Source: Pseudorhodoplanes sinuspersici
GTDB taxonomy: Bacteria; Pseudomonadota; Alphaproteobacteria; Rhizobiales; Xanthobacteraceae
Assembly: GCF_002119765.1 (NCBI RefSeq)
Contig: NZ_CP021112.1
Location: 5,326,501 to 5,390,500 of the forward strand
DNA length: 64,000 nt
Direction: 5' to 3'
Shown one piece after another: positions 26,900 to 35,224 of the stretch (position 1 is the stretch's first letter; each line of letters opens with the position of its first letter). Position numbers and translations under genes: made by a program. The notes under the pieces are model-generated. The model was not told the origin of the DNA. It was given only the letters and a program-made list of their open reading frames with translations, and did not search any database.

Positions 26900-28249
26900 A
26901 TGACTGCACACGCGGCTCTTCACGTCGTCGAACCTGCCCGCACGACACCTGTCTACGGCGAGTACGACATTGCCGTGCTTGGCGGCGGCCCGGCCGGCAT
27001 TGCGGCTGCAGCGGCTGCGGCCGCACTTGGCCGCAAGGCGTTGCTGATCGAACGCTACGGCTTTCTCGGCGGGATGGGCACGGCGGCTGGCGTCACCAAC
27101 TTCTGTGGACTGCATGCCAATGTCCACGGCGACATCCGCCAGGTGGTGCATGGCGTCACCGACGATCTGCTCGGACGCATCGATGCGCTCGGCGGCCTGA
27201 ACGCGCCGCACATGATTTTCGGCAAGACCAAAGCGCAGGCCTATGACACAGCGGCCCTCAAGATCGCCGCCGACGATCTATTGCTCTCGCGCAACGTCGA
27301 CATCCTGTTTCATGCCTACGCCGCCGGCGTTGCGATGGACGGCGCACGCCTCGAGGCGCTGCTGATCGAAACCAAATCCGGCCGCATGGCGGTTCGCGCC
27401 AGCGTTTTCATCGATTGTTCGGGCGATGGCGATCTCGCCACCTTTGCCGGCGCACCATTCGAGATCGGCCGCGGCGATGACGACATGCTGTATCCGACCA
27501 TGATGTTCCGCCTCAATGGCGTCGATCCGGATGCGGCGGGCGAAGCCTGGAAGACGATTCCGGCGCTGATGGACGAGGCCGAAAAACGCGGCGTCCATTT
27601 CCCGCGCAAGGGCGCGATCGTGCGGCCGATGAAGCACGAGACCGAATGGCGCGTGAATGTCACCCAACTCAAGACCGGCAATGGCCGCGCGCTCGACGGC
27701 ACCGATGCGCGCGAACTCAGCGCCGGCGAGATCGAAGGCCGCCGTCAGGCCACTGCCTTTTTCGATTTCCTGAAAGACAATGCACCGGGCTTTGAGCATG
27801 CCTACATCGTCGATCTGCCGCCCCAGCTTGGCATTCGCGAGACCCGGCGCGTCATCGGTCAGTATCAATTGTCACGCGAAGACGTGCTCACTTGCGCGAG
27901 CTTCGATGACACGGTGGGAGTAAACGGCTGGCCGATCGAGGCGCATGTGGCCGGCGATGTGAAATGGGAATGGCCGGACATTCCCGGCTCACGTGGCTAT
28001 AACCACCTGCCCTATCGGATGCTGGTGCCGCAGCAGATCGGTAATCTTCTGGTTGCCGGGCGCTGCGCATCCATGACACACGAGGGCCAGTCCGCAGCCC
28101 GCGTCTCCGGCGCCTGTTTCGTCATGGGCGAAGCGGCGGCAACCGGCGCGCATCTCGCCATTGCCAGCGGCAAGACACCAGCCAATATCGATATCGACAA
28201 ACTGCAAGAAACACTGGAAAGAAACGGCGTATTTCTCGGGAAGGACTGA
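26900..28249 (+). CDS. FAD-dependent oxidoreductase (FAD_oxidored family)
   Basis: A 449-residue flavoprotein. The dinucleotide-binding motif GGGPAGIAAAAAAAALG is near residues 28-44, followed by IERYGFLGGMGTAAGV, a block typical of the pfam FAD_oxidored family; SVFIDCSGDGDLATFAGAPF and the C-terminal FAD site GRCASMTHEGQSAARVSGAC complete the fold. The substrate is unknown. It forms a two-gene unit with the Bug receptor that starts 2 bases after its stop, hinting that it oxidises or reduces the solute captured by that receptor. Confidence 0.9.
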   Translation: MTAHAALHVVEPARTTPVYGEYDIAVLGGGPAGIAAAAAAAALGRKALLIERYGFLGGMGTAAGVTNFCGLHANVHGDIRQVVHGVTDDLLGRIDALGGLNAPHMIFGKTKAQAYDTAALKIAADDLLLSRNVDILFHAYAAGVAMDGARLEALLIETKSGRMAVRASVFIDCSGDGDLATFAGAPFEIGRGDDDMLYPTMMFRLNGVDPDAAGEAWKTIPALMDEAEKRGVHFPRKGAIVRPMKHETEWRVNVTQLKTGNGRALDGTDARELSAGEIEGRRQATAFFDFLKDNAPGFEHAYIVDLPPQLGIRETRRVIGQYQLSREDVLTCASFDDTVGVNGWPIEAHVAGDVKWEWPDIPGSRGYNHLPYRMLVPQQIGNLLVAGRCASMTHEGQSAARVSGACFVMGEAAATGAHLAIASGKTPANIDIDKLQETLERNGVFLGKD

Positions 28250-28250
28250 T

Positions 28251-29213
28251 ATGAAACGGCGTGCATTCATTCTGGCCGCGATGATGGCGGCCATCGTTCC
28301 GGCGCAGGCGCAGGAATGGCCGGCAAAGACCGTTCGCATCATGGTGCCGTTCGGTCCCGGCTCGACGCCGGATATCGTTGCGCGGCTGGTGAGCGAGCAG
28401 TTGCAGGCGAAATATCCGAACTCGGCCTTCGTCGTTGAAAACAAGCCGGGCGCGAGTGGCAACCTTGGTACCGACGCTGTCGCCAAGGCGGCACCGGACG
28501 GCACGACGCTCGGCGTCAGCATCGGCGGCCCGCTCGCCATCAACACGCTTCTGTTCGCCAAACTGCCCTACGATCCGGCCAAAGATATCGCACCGGTGAC
28601 GCAGCTCGTCACCATGCCGAGCGCGCTGGCCGTCAATCCAGAACTTGGCGTCAATAGCGTTGCCGAACTGATTGATCTGCTGAAGAAGAATCCGGGCAAG
28701 TATAATTTCGGATCGATCGGCAACGGTTCGCTGTCGCATCTGACGATGGAAGCGATCGCGCAGAAGAGCGGCGCCAAGATGGTGCATATCCCCTACCCGG
28801 GCTCTCCGGCGGCGATGACCGCGCTCATTCGCGGTGATGTCCATATGGCCGCGTTGCCGGCAATATCCGTCACCCCGCAAGCGGATGCCGGCAAGGCAAA
28901 AATCCTGGCGGTATCGTTGCCAAAGCGCTCGCCCTTCCTGCCGAACATTCCGACGCTGAAGGAATCCGGCATCGATGTCGAAGCCGATACCTGGATGGGA
29001 CTGATCGCGCCCGGCGGCACACCACCCGCACTGATCAATGCGATCAACAAGGACGTCGCGGAAGCGATCATGTCCAAGGCGGTCCGCGAAAAGCTGGCAA
29101 CGCAATTCATGGAGCCGGTCGGCAATTCGCCCGCGCAATTTCGCGCGGTGATCGATGGCGAGATCGCGCGCTGGGCGCCGATCATCAAGGCGGCTGACGT
29201 GAAGATTAACTGA
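28251..29213 (+). CDS. Bug-family tripartite tricarboxylate transporter binding protein
   Basis: A 320-residue periplasmic binding protein: signal MKRRAFILAAMMAAIVPAQA, then EWPAKTVRIMVPFGPGSTPD, FVVENKPGASGNLGTDAVAK, FGSIGNGSLSHLTMEAIAQK. It belongs to the TctC/Bug family and lacks nearby TctA/B subunits. It is translated with the flavoprotein gene just upstream. The ligand cannot be read from sequence; carboxylates are usual. Confidence 0.93.
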   Translation: MKRRAFILAAMMAAIVPAQAQEWPAKTVRIMVPFGPGSTPDIVARLVSEQLQAKYPNSAFVVENKPGASGNLGTDAVAKAAPDGTTLGVSIGGPLAINTLLFAKLPYDPAKDIAPVTQLVTMPSALAVNPELGVNSVAELIDLLKKNPGKYNFGSIGNGSLSHLTMEAIAQKSGAKMVHIPYPGSPAAMTALIRGDVHMAALPAISVTPQADAGKAKILAVSLPKRSPFLPNIPTLKESGIDVEADTWMGLIAPGGTPPALINAINKDVAEAIMSKAVREKLATQFMEPVGNSPAQFRAVIDGEIARWAPIIKAADVKIN

Positions 29214-29323
29214 GGCGAGACGTTACCCACCCTCCGACAATCTTAATAAAGCCGGAGCTGATCCTTTTACGCATTCGGTTCATAGTCCCGTTGTGCTGCC
29301 AATAGCCCAACGGGATCACGCAG

Positions 29324-30451
29324 ATGAACCGAGAGCGGGTTTTGAGAAAAGCTGTTTCCGTCGTCGCAGCCTGTGCCCTCATGCTTGGAAGCGCGGCACA
29401 GACCGCGCAGGCCTGCACCGGCATCTTCCTGATCGCCGCGGACGGCACTGCCGTTCACGCGCGGACACTGGAATTCGGCGTCGACCTGATGTCCGAAATC
29501 ATCATGGTGCCACGCGGCTATGCGCGAGCCGGAACGACCCCGGACGGCAAGGAAGGGCTGAAATGGACCGCAAAATATGCCAGCGTTGGCATGAACGGCG
29601 CCGGACAGCCGATCCTGTTTGACGGGCTCAACGAACGCGGCCTCGCCGCCGGCCTGTTCTATTTCCCGACATCGGCCGGCTACATGCCTTACACACCAGC
29701 CGATGCCGGCAAAACGATCGCGCCTTGGGAGCTAGGCTCATGGATGCTGGAGAATTTCGCCAGCGTTGACGAAGTGAAGGCGAATATCGGCAACATCGTT
29801 GTGCCGTCAGTCGTCTTTTCGAGCTGGGGCTTTGCTCCGGAGGTGCATTTCGTCGTGCATGACGCGTCCGGCAAAAGCATCGTCGTCGAATATGTCGGCG
29901 GAAAACTCAATGTGCATGACAATCCGCTTGGTGTGCTCACCAACTCGCCGAGCTTCGACTGGCACATGACCAATCTGCGGAATTATGTGAATTTCTCGAT
30001 GACCAACGTGCCGCCGATCCAGCTCGGAACGGTCAAGCTGCTGCCGACGGGTCAGGGCTCCGGCATGCTCGGCCTGCCGGGCGATTTCACACCGCCATCG
30101 CGTTTCGTCCGTGCGGTCGCCTTCAGCCAGTCCGTCTTCAAACCGAAGACCGGGAAGGATGCCATCCTCGAAGCCTTCCACGTTCTGAACCAGTTCGACA
30201 TTCCGAAGGGTTCGGCGCGTGATGGCGAGAAGGATGCCAATGGCAACGTCCAGGCCGATTATACGCTTTGGACATCGGCCAGCGACTTGAAAGCCAAGCG
30301 GTATCACTTCCGCACCTATGACAACAGCCAGATCCGGTCGCTCGATCTCATGAACATGAATATCGACGGCAAGGACATCGTCAAAGTGTCGACCAAGGGC
30401 GACGAGGTGATCAAGAACCTCACGCCGACAACCGATGGTCTGAAGAAATAA
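29324..30451 (+). CDS. Choloylglycine hydrolase / penicillin V acylase family (Ntn) hydrolase
   Basis: A 375-residue exported protein. After a signal peptide (VSVVAACALMLGSAAQTAQA) comes CTGIFLIAADGTAVHARTLE, in which Cys31 becomes the N-terminal nucleophile of the linear amide C-N hydrolase fold. NERGLAAGLFYFP and VVEYVGGKLNVHDNPLGVLTNSP are further family blocks, containing the Asn residues of the active site. Periplasmic members in Gram-negative bacteria act on penicillin V or acyl-homoserine lactones; bile salts are unlikely here. It stands alone. Confidence 0.92.
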   Translation: MNRERVLRKAVSVVAACALMLGSAAQTAQACTGIFLIAADGTAVHARTLEFGVDLMSEIIMVPRGYARAGTTPDGKEGLKWTAKYASVGMNGAGQPILFDGLNERGLAAGLFYFPTSAGYMPYTPADAGKTIAPWELGSWMLENFASVDEVKANIGNIVVPSVVFSSWGFAPEVHFVVHDASGKSIVVEYVGGKLNVHDNPLGVLTNSPSFDWHMTNLRNYVNFSMTNVPPIQLGTVKLLPTGQGSGMLGLPGDFTPPSRFVRAVAFSQSVFKPKTGKDAILEAFHVLNQFDIPKGSARDGEKDANGNVQADYTLWTSASDLKAKRYHFRTYDNSQIRSLDLMNMNIDGKDIVKVSTKGDEVIKNLTPTTDGLKK

Positions 30452-30595
30452 ACGGGCAACGCAAAAATATTGGCCGTGCAATGCCTTTCGGCGGCGCACG
30501 GACCATTTATTGCGCGATGAATCGGATAACGGCGTGAGCGCTCAAGGCGGAGGTCCGGCTTGACTGGGCTTGCGCATCGCCTATCTGACGTCTCC

Positions 30596-31603
30596 ATGGA
30601 CTCCCTCTCCCAATTCGCACTCGGCTCGGCCATCGGCATCGTTGTCATGCGCCGGCGCACCGCACCGTGGAAGGCCGCGCTGATCGGTGGCCTTGCCGCC
30701 ACTTTGCCCGATCTCGACGCCTTCTATAATCACGGCGATCCGATCTCGAACATGACGCTGCACCGGGCCAACAGCCACGCGCTGTTCTGGCTGACCATCG
30801 CATCTCCCGTCGTCGCACTGATCGCTGCGTTTGCCGCCCGCGAGATGCAGAATTTCTGGCGATGGTGGCTCGCTGTCTGGCTGGCGCTGTTCACCCATCC
30901 GCTGCTCGACTGGTTCACGGTTTACGGCACGCAATTGCTGCGGCCGTTCACGGATTTTCCTTATGCCATCGGCTCGATGTTCATCATCGATCCGCTTTAT
31001 ACATTGCCGCTGCTGATCGGCATCATCGTTGCGCTGATCTGGCGCAATGACACCGGCTGGCGCTGGGCGGCTGGCGGCCTTGTCGTGAGCACGCTGTATC
31101 TCGGCTGGAGCGTGGCGGCGCAGGCTTATGTCCAAGGCGTTGCCGAAGCGGCGCTGCGCGCGGATGGCCGCAAGGTCGAACGCTTGCTGGTGACGCCGAC
31201 CGCGTTGAACACAATGCTCTGGCGCGTGGTCGCGATCACACCGGACGGTTATTTGGAGGGGTTTCATTCGGTCTTCGATCGCGACAGCAAGATGACATTC
31301 GACCCGTTTCCCCGCGGCGAAGCGCTGTACGAGGCGATGAAGGGTAACGCTTATGTCGATCGCATCGCCTGGTTCACCGATGGCTTCTTCAAGATGGGCG
31401 AGCGCGATGGGCGCGTGATCGTCACCGATCTGCGAATGGGCCAGGAGCCGTATTACACCTTCAACTTCATGGTCGGCCAGCGGCAGAGCCCCACGATTGG
31501 GGCCATTCACCCGACGCATTTCGCCGAACGGCATAACCTGCGTGAGGGATTATCGTGGGTATGGCGGCGCGCGCTGGGCGAGACTGTACCGCCGCCCCGG
31601 TAG
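30596..31603 (+). CDS. YdjM/DUF457-type membrane-bound metal-dependent hydrolase
   Basis: A 335-residue membrane protein beginning MDSLSQFALGSAIGIVVM, with LPDLDAFYNHGDPISNMTLH and RANSHALFW supplying the His/Asp residues of the LexA-binding inner-membrane hydrolase (DUF457) family, then several membrane segments and a soluble C-terminal domain. The ATG at 30596 matches the usual family start; an in-frame TTG at 30560 has the better ribosome site (GGAGG 6 bases before it), so a 12-residue longer product is possible. The function of the family is poorly known. Confidence 0.87.
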   Translation: MDSLSQFALGSAIGIVVMRRRTAPWKAALIGGLAATLPDLDAFYNHGDPISNMTLHRANSHALFWLTIASPVVALIAAFAAREMQNFWRWWLAVWLALFTHPLLDWFTVYGTQLLRPFTDFPYAIGSMFIIDPLYTLPLLIGIIVALIWRNDTGWRWAAGGLVVSTLYLGWSVAAQAYVQGVAEAALRADGRKVERLLVTPTALNTMLWRVVAITPDGYLEGFHSVFDRDSKMTFDPFPRGEALYEAMKGNAYVDRIAWFTDGFFKMGERDGRVIVTDLRMGQEPYYTFNFMVGQRQSPTIGAIHPTHFAERHNLREGLSWVWRRALGETVPPPR

Positions 31604-31620
31604 CGCGCACAGCCGCTCAT

Positions 31621-31657
31621 ATTTGCGCCCTCTCCCCTTGCGGGAGAGGGCGCAAAT
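31621..31657. terminator. Hairpin between convergent genes
   Basis: A 16-bp perfect stem (ATTTGCGCCCTCTCCC at 31621-31636 and its complement at 31642-31657) with a 5-base loop lies between the ends of the DUF457-type and ArsC-like genes. It can work on both strands. A CTCTCCCCTTGCGGGAGAG core is common as a repeated intergenic hairpin in Hyphomicrobiales. Confidence 0.6.
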
Positions 31658-31665
31658 ACGTGCAC

Positions 31666-32016
31666 CTATTTTTTAAACGCCGCCTTATAATCGTCCGGCT
31701 TGAAGCCGACGAGCAGCGCTTTGCCGGTATCCAGCACTGGCCGTTTGATCATTGACGGCTGCTCCAGCATCAGCTTCATCGCCTTGGCAGCGTTGAGGCC
31801 TTCCTTGTCCTTCTCAGGCAATTTGCGGAAGGTCGTACCGGCGCGATTGAGCAGCGTTTCCCAGCCAACATCCTTGCTCCAGGCTTCAAGTTGTTTCTTC
31901 TCGATGCCGGCGGTTTTGTAATCGTGAAACGCATAGGCAATGCCAGCCTTGTCCAGCCAGGCGCGCGCCTTCTTCATCGTGTCGCAGTTCTTGATGCCGT
32001 AGATGGTGACAGTCAT
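31666..32016 (-). CDS. ArsC/Spx-family reductase-like protein (YffB type)
   Basis: A 116-residue thioredoxin-fold protein: MTVTIYGIKNCDTMKKARAW with Cys11 in a CxxM site, TTFRKLPEKD, and PSMIKRPVLDTGKALLVGFK. This is the YffB branch of the ArsC family, which has a single N-terminal cysteine and uses glutathione; it is not a proven arsenate reductase. It stands alone, converging with the DUF457-type gene. Confidence 0.92.
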   Translation of the reverse strand: MTVTIYGIKNCDTMKKARAWLDKAGIAYAFHDYKTAGIEKKQLEAWSKDVGWETLLNRAGTTFRKLPEKDKEGLNAAKAMKLMLEQPSMIKRPVLDTGKALLVGFKPDDYKAAFKK

Positions 32017-32043
32017 GCGGGCCTCTGTGGTTGGTTGCTTTTC

Positions 32044-32122
32044 CTAGTGGAGCGGATTTGACATTCGCTCCCCACCTAGCCGCGGGCTCGTCAAGCGAAT
32101 GTCAAATCCAAAGCTCCACTAG
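32044..32122. repeat. Palindromic element 1
   Basis: A 79-bp element with ends CTAGTGGAGC and GCTCCACTAG. Inner arms GGATTTGACATTCGCT and AGCGAATGTCAAATCC pair perfectly, giving a 26-bp stem (apart from a 3-base bulge) around a 24-base centre. It belongs with the similar element 13 bases to its right: same ends (CTAGTGG...CCACTAG), same ACATTCGC core. No coding potential. Confidence 0.85.
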
Positions 32123-32135
32123 AATCCAATACTTG

Positions 32136-32210
32136 CTAGTGGTCCTTTGATTCTAACATTCGCAAAGAGCCTGCCGAGAAGGGATGCGAATGTTAGAATC
32201 GGACCACTAG
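32136..32210. repeat. Palindromic element 2
   Basis: A 75-bp element with ends CTAGTGGTCC and GGACCACTAG and inner arms GATTCTAACATTCGCA and TGCGAATGTTAGAATC, a 26-bp stem with a 3-base bulge around a 20-base centre. It shares ends and core with element 1 but differs by compensated changes in the stem (GGATTTGACATT versus GATTCTAACATT), so structure is kept while sequence has changed. Confidence 0.85.
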
Positions 32211-32313
32211 CGCGGCAAAACAGCCATTTCAAAACTTAGGTATTGACCTAACTATTTCATCTCTCTATGACCTCGCCCGTCATTGCAGATTCCGCCACCA
32301 TCATCGAACGATC

Positions 32314-32658
32314 ATGCAGACTGCCAGCACCGGCACGCAAACCGTCGACCATATCTTTCGCGCATTGGCAGATCCGACCCGCCGCGATGTATTGGAGCGA
32401 CTCAGCAAAAGCCCCGCCTCCGTCAGCGAATTGGCGGCGCCGTTCGAAATGGCGCTGCCATCGTTCTTGCAGCACTTGCGCATCCTTGAAGACAGCGGAT
32501 TGGTGCGCTCGCACAAGACCGGCCGGGTCCGCACCTATCAGCTCGCACCCAAGCGGCTGAAGCTCGCCGAAGACTGGCTGTCCCGTCAGCGCAGCCTGTG
32601 GGAACGCCGCCTCGACCAACTCGACACTTATCTGATGGCCCTGAAGGAGAAAAGTTGA
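32314..32658 (+). CDS. ArsR family transcriptional regulator
   Basis: A 114-residue winged-helix protein: [60 protein letters not shown]. No metal-binding Cys motif (ELCVCDL) is present. It is the type that pairs with an AHSA1/SRPBCC gene; the ATG of that gene overlaps this stop by one base. It is probably an autorepressor of the pair. The two palindromic elements lie just upstream. Confidence 0.93.
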   Translation: MQTASTGTQTVDHIFRALADPTRRDVLERLSKSPASVSELAAPFEMALPSFLQHLRILEDSGLVRSHKTGRVRTYQLAPKRLKLAEDWLSRQRSLWERRLDQLDTYLMALKEKS

Positions 32659-33140
32659 TGAGCGTTGCCTTGATTAAACCCGATCCGAAACTCGATCTGG
32701 TTCTGGACCGTGTCGTCGATGTCCCGCGCGAACTTGTGTGGAAGGCCTGGACCACGCCTGAACATCTGCGCCATTGGTTCGTGCCCAAACCCTGGAGCAT
32801 CACCGATTGCGCGGTCGATCTGCGGCGCGGCGGCGAATTCCGCTTCGTGATGCGGTCGCCGGAGGGGCAGGAGTTTCCCAATATCGGCTGCTTTCTCGAT
32901 ATCGTCCCGAACGAACGGCTGATCTGGACCGACGCGCTACTGCCCGGCTACCGGCCATCGGAAAAGCCATTCTTCACGGCTATTCTCACACTGGAGCCCA
33001 GCGGCAGCGGCACGCGCTATGTCGCCACCGCCCTCCACCGCGACGAAGCTGGCCGAAAGCAGCACGAAGAGATGGGCTTTGAAGAGGGCTGGGGCACCGT
33101 GCTCAATCAGCTCGTGGACTATATCAAGACGAAAATGTAG
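32658..33140 (+). CDS. SRPBCC (AHSA1-like) domain protein
   Basis: A 160-residue START-like protein: [40 protein letters not shown] and [18 protein letters not shown] are the standard AHSA1/CalC blocks. Such proteins hold hydrophobic ligands in a cavity. It is translationally coupled to the ArsR gene (TGATG), a very common two-gene module of unknown role. A strong terminator follows. Confidence 0.93.
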   Translation: MSVALIKPDPKLDLVLDRVVDVPRELVWKAWTTPEHLRHWFVPKPWSITDCAVDLRRGGEFRFVMRSPEGQEFPNIGCFLDIVPNERLIWTDALLPGYRPSEKPFFTAILTLEPSGSGTRYVATALHRDEAGRKQHEEMGFEEGWGTVLNQLVDYIKTKM

Positions 33141-33166
33141 CGGGCACGAGCCCAACCCTGAATACA

Positions 33167-33201
33167 GAAACCGGCACCCATGCCGGTTTCTTTTCGTTTT
33201 C
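33167..33201 (+). terminator. Terminator of the ArsR-SRPBCC pair
   Basis: GAAACCGGCA pairs perfectly with TGCCGGTTTC around the loop CCCA, followed by TTTTCGTTTTCT: a classic intrinsic terminator 27 bases past the stop. Confidence 0.88.
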
Positions 33202-33228
33202 TCTCACGCCATGAGTTGACTCCGGCCA

Positions 33229-33240
33229 AAATTGTATACA
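33229..33240. promoter_or_regulatory. Probable GntR (FCD) operator
   Basis: AATTGTATACAG contains the near-palindrome TTGTATACAG centred on GTATAC, 31 bases before the GntR start. FCD-type GntR regulators commonly bind TTGTATACAA-like sites in their own promoters. Autoregulation is inferred from this. Confidence 0.5.
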
Positions 33241-33270
33241 GCCTTCGGAAAAAATCGATCCGGAGGAAAT

Positions 33271-34029
33271 GTGCGCGACCAGACGGAAATCCCCTCGTCG
33301 CAAAACCTGTCCGCTCTCATGACGCTGCGCGAATTGATTCTCAGCGGTGAATTGAAGGCGGGTGAGCGCCTGTCCGAACTGGCGCTGGTGGAGCGGCTTG
33401 GGGTCTCGCGCACGCCGATCCGCACGGCGATGATGCGGCTCGAGCAGGAAGGTCTCGCCCATCCGATCGCAACTGGCGGCTATGCCGTCAGCGCCTTCAC
33501 CGAACGCGACATCCACGCCGCGATCGAAGTACGCGGCACGCTTGAGGGTCTGGCGGCGCGGCTGGCGGCCGAACGCAAGCCGGCCGAGACGGATCTTGTC
33601 GATCTGAAACGCTGCCTGCATGAACTTGATGATCTGGTGCTCGGCGCCGGCGTCACGGCAGACAATTTCTCGGGTTATGTCGAGTTGAATGGACGCTTCC
33701 ATCAACTCGTCATCGATCTTGCAGACAGCGCCGTGCTGGCGCGCCAGATCGCGCGCGCCGTCGCCCTGCCTTTCGCCTCGGCCAGCGCCTTCGTGACAGT
33801 CCAGGCCAGCCTGCCGGAAGCGCGCGTGCTGTTCACCGTGGCCCAGGATCATCACCGCTGCATTGCCCGCGCCATCGAAGATGGCGAAGGCGAGCGCGCC
33901 GAATTCATCATGCGCGAACATGCCCGGCTCGCGCGTCGCAACCTCGAACTCGCGCTGCGCAGTCAGCAGACGCGCGATCTCGTGCCGGGCTCGTCTCTGA
34001 TTACGTTCAAAACAAAAGTTGCAATCTGA
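33271..34029 (+). CDS. GntR family regulator, FCD subfamily
   Basis: A 252-residue regulator: winged HTH with LRELILSGELKAGERLSELA and LGVSRTPIRTAMMRLEQEGL, then an all-helical FCD ligand-binding domain (RDIHAAIEVRGTLEGLAARL; HHRCIARAIEDGEGERAEFI). The chosen start is a GTG at 33271 with GGAGG 4 bases upstream; the frame is open back to a TTG at 33232 that would sit in the operator. Carboxylate ligands are usual for FCD proteins. It lies upstream of a TRAP binding protein and a MetE-like gene that it probably controls. Confidence 0.9.
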   Translation: MRDQTEIPSSQNLSALMTLRELILSGELKAGERLSELALVERLGVSRTPIRTAMMRLEQEGLAHPIATGGYAVSAFTERDIHAAIEVRGTLEGLAARLAAERKPAETDLVDLKRCLHELDDLVLGAGVTADNFSGYVELNGRFHQLVIDLADSAVLARQIARAVALPFASASAFVTVQASLPEARVLFTVAQDHHRCIARAIEDGEGERAEFIMREHARLARRNLELALRSQQTRDLVPGSSLITFKTKVAI

Positions 34030-34092
34030 AGCTCTAAAAGTCGCAGTCTAAGGTTCAAATGCGTCAACAAGAAGCTACTTCGGGAGGATGCA

Positions 34093-35133
34093 ATGAAGTT
34101 ACCTTGGTTACGCCTGACAGGTGCTGTTGCTACTGGACTTGGATTATTGGGACTACACGCCGTGCCGGCCGCCGCGCAGGACAAGCCGGTGGAAATGCGG
34201 TTCTCGCATTGGGTGCCGACGGCGCATCCGATGCACACCGCCGCTGTCGCCTGGGCTGAATCGATCAACAAGGCATCGAACGGCACCATCAAGATCACCA
34301 TCTATCCGGCACAGCAGCTCGGCAAGGCCTTCGACCATTACAACATGGCGCGCGACGGCATCGTCGATATTTCGCATGTGAATCCCGGCTACGAACCGGG
34401 GCGTTTCCCGATCGTCGCGGCGGTCGAACTCCCCTTCATCTTCTCCAATTCAAAGGAAGGCAGCGCGGCGCTCGACGCCTGGTATCGCCGCTATGCCGAT
34501 CGCGAGATGAAGGACGTCCGTTACTGCCTCGCCTTCGCGCATGATCCAGGCACCTTCCATTTCACTAAAAAGAAAGTGGTCTCACCGACCGACATGAACG
34601 GCGTGAAGTTCCGCCCACCGAATGCGGTGATCGCCAACTGGATGCGGACGCTCGGCGCCACCAACGTGCAGGCCTCGGCGCCGGAAATCCGCGACGTTCT
34701 GGAAAAGGGTGTCGCCGAGGGCGCAGGCTCGCCATGGGGGTCTCTCGGATTGTTCGGCATCGATAAGGTGACAAACTTCCACATCGATGCGCCGATCTAT
34801 ATCTCCGAACAGGTCTGGGTGCTGAACAAGGCCAAGTATGACTCGATGTCCCCTGCACAGAAGAAGGTGATGGACGAGCATTGCTCCAGCGATGCCTCGT
34901 TGAAAATCGCAACGCCTTGGGCCGATTTCGAATCCGGCGGTAAGGCGAAGCTCAAGGCGATGCCGGGCCAGGACGTTTATCCATTGACGCCGGAGCAGAT
35001 CGCAGCCTGGCGCAAATCGGCTGAACCGATCGTCGCGAATTGGGAAGCCGACGTGAAGAAGGCCGGCCACGATCCGAAGGCCATCCTCGATGACCTGAAG
35101 AAGACCGTCGCTGCACGCAACGCAGCGTATTGA
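34093..35133 (+). CDS. TRAP transporter substrate-binding protein (DctP family)
   Basis: A 346-residue periplasmic protein with a signal peptide to AAAQ, followed by VEMRFSHWVPTAHPMHTAAV, KITIYPAQQLGKAFDHYNMA and DMNGVKFRPPNAVIANWMRT, the DctP fold including the conserved Arg that binds the ligand carboxylate. No DctQ or DctM membrane genes are nearby. GGGAGG lies upstream of the start. It probably belongs to one operon with the GntR and MetE-like genes. Confidence 0.93.
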   Translation: MKLPWLRLTGAVATGLGLLGLHAVPAAAQDKPVEMRFSHWVPTAHPMHTAAVAWAESINKASNGTIKITIYPAQQLGKAFDHYNMARDGIVDISHVNPGYEPGRFPIVAAVELPFIFSNSKEGSAALDAWYRRYADREMKDVRYCLAFAHDPGTFHFTKKKVVSPTDMNGVKFRPPNAVIANWMRTLGATNVQASAPEIRDVLEKGVAEGAGSPWGSLGLFGIDKVTNFHIDAPIYISEQVWVLNKAKYDSMSPAQKKVMDEHCSSDASLKIATPWADFESGGKAKLKAMPGQDVYPLTPEQIAAWRKSAEPIVANWEADVKKAGHDPKAILDDLKKTVAARNAAY

Positions 35134-35224
35134 AGGATCAAATCACTCCAATCCGGGGGCGCGGTCGCGTGCGCTGCGCCCTCTGACTGTTTCACTCGGC
35201 ACGCACTGACAAGGTTATTCGACA

